Below are positions 43,932 through 44,236 of a stretch of DNA of 44,236 nucleotides, piece by piece. Below the pieces are notes generated by a model that did no database searches, had not been told where the DNA came from, and was given only the letters and a program-made list of their open reading frames with translations. Position numbers and translations under genes: made by a program. The stretch comes from Elioraea sp964533585. Its GTDB lineage: Bacteria > Pseudomonadota > Alphaproteobacteria > Acetobacterales > Acetobacteraceae. The DNA lies in contig CAZHMM010000013.1 in NCBI GenBank assembly GCA_964533585.1, positions 1-44,236 on the forward strand. The letters are read 5' to 3'. Numbering within the stretch: the stretch's first letter is position 1; each line of letters begins with the position of its first letter.

Positions 43932-44132
43932 TCAGAGCCCGTAGGGCGCCCACTGCTTCACCGTGCGCGCGTCCTGGTCCGTCAGGACCTGGCTGCCGCG
44001 GCCCTGGCGCTTCATCTTCTGCGCCTTGGCGGTGAGCTGGTGGCGCTTGAAGCCCGGGCCGGCGAGCACCTTGCCGGAGGCGGTGATCTTGAAGCGCTTC
44101 TTGACGCTGGCTTTCGTCTTGAGCTTGGGCAT
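43932..44132 (-). CDS. rpmI: 50S ribosomal protein L35
   Basis: Small basic ribosomal protein, 66 residues, standard length, with MPKLKTKASVKKRFKITASG at the N-terminus. ATG 44132 has AAAGGA eight bases upstream; a longer frame reaching 44189 lacks family similarity in its extra part. First visible gene of rpmI-rplT-pheS-pheT; infC, often next upstream, is not in the window. Confidence 0.98.
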   Translation of the reverse strand: MPKLKTKASVKKRFKITASGKVLAGPGFKRHQLTAKAQKMKRQGRGSQVLTDQDARTVKQWAPYGL

Positions 44133-44236
44133 TTGACCATCCTTTCGTCCGAGGGGGTCGCGCGGGCGCGACCGAAGGCGGCCGGGCATGCCCCAGGGGC
44201 CCGGCGCGCGCAGAGCCGCGGCTTATAGGGCGGCGG
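44133..44236 (-). promoter_or_regulatory. rpmI leader with hairpin and possible -10 element
   Basis: On the minus strand a TATAAG at 44222-44227 could be a -10 element whose -35 would lie beyond the window edge. A perfect palindrome GGTCGCGC GG GCGCGACC (44156-44173) sits in the leader, where L20-type autoregulation acts in other bacteria. Confidence 0.3.

Overview
The window is a very GC-rich chromosomal segment. Gene content and order (folK-rpoZ-rsh-pdxJ, rpmI-rplT-pheS-pheT, gyrA-coaD, tandem hydantoinase/TRAP catabolic genes, short intergenic palindromes) suggest an alphaproteobacterium, most likely Rhodospirillales/Acetobacteraceae. That placement is inference from gene content, not a computed phylogeny. 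A 100-base run of N shows this is a draft scaffold.

Layout. (1) 1-1400: a compositionally distinct, less GC-rich edge carrying a PIN-like nuclease fused to an unrecognised C-terminal module, then an AT-rich stretch. (2) 1400-8370: housekeeping block with a SRAP-family DNA-crosslink sensor, a SARP/BTAD-type regulator with TolB-like and TPR parts, gyrA overlapping coaD, a secreted cyclophilin and tRNA-Lys(UUU). (3) 8370-24450: catabolic region with a gamma-glutamyltransferase, a glutamate-1-semialdehyde-aminomutase-like aminotransferase, two separate hydantoinase/oxoprolinase A+B pairs, a complete DctPQM TRAP transporter between the pairs, and an MmgE/PrpD-family protein. (4) 24450-30200: a CUT1-type ABC importer (binding protein, two permeases, ATPase; one permease is broken by the assembly gap) with an acyl-CoA synthetase upstream on the same strand. 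(5) 30260-34000: a sulfite-oxidase-like molybdenum enzyme overlapping a secreted glutathione peroxidase, then an opposing NYN nuclease-UDG family 5-Bcr/CflA efflux unit. (6) 34100-44236: folK, rpoZ, rsh and pdxJ on the plus strand; an FMN alpha-hydroxy-acid oxidase divergent from a RidA-like protein; and rpmI-rplT-pheS-pheT on the minus strand.

How the parts may work together: region 3 looks like uptake of a carboxylate by the TRAP system, ATP-dependent or ATP-independent opening of cyclic amides by the two Hyu pairs, and further handling of amino-acid-like products by GGT and the aminotransferase. The substrate cannot be read from sequence. Region 6 holds core information-processing genes, including a possible attenuator between rplT and pheS made of two hairpins, a competing pairing and a 19-codon leader ORF. 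The observations I rate highest are the PIN fusion protein, that rplT-pheS leader, the two hydantoinase pairs around the TRAP system, and a natural Ala at the main quinolone-resistance position of GyrA.
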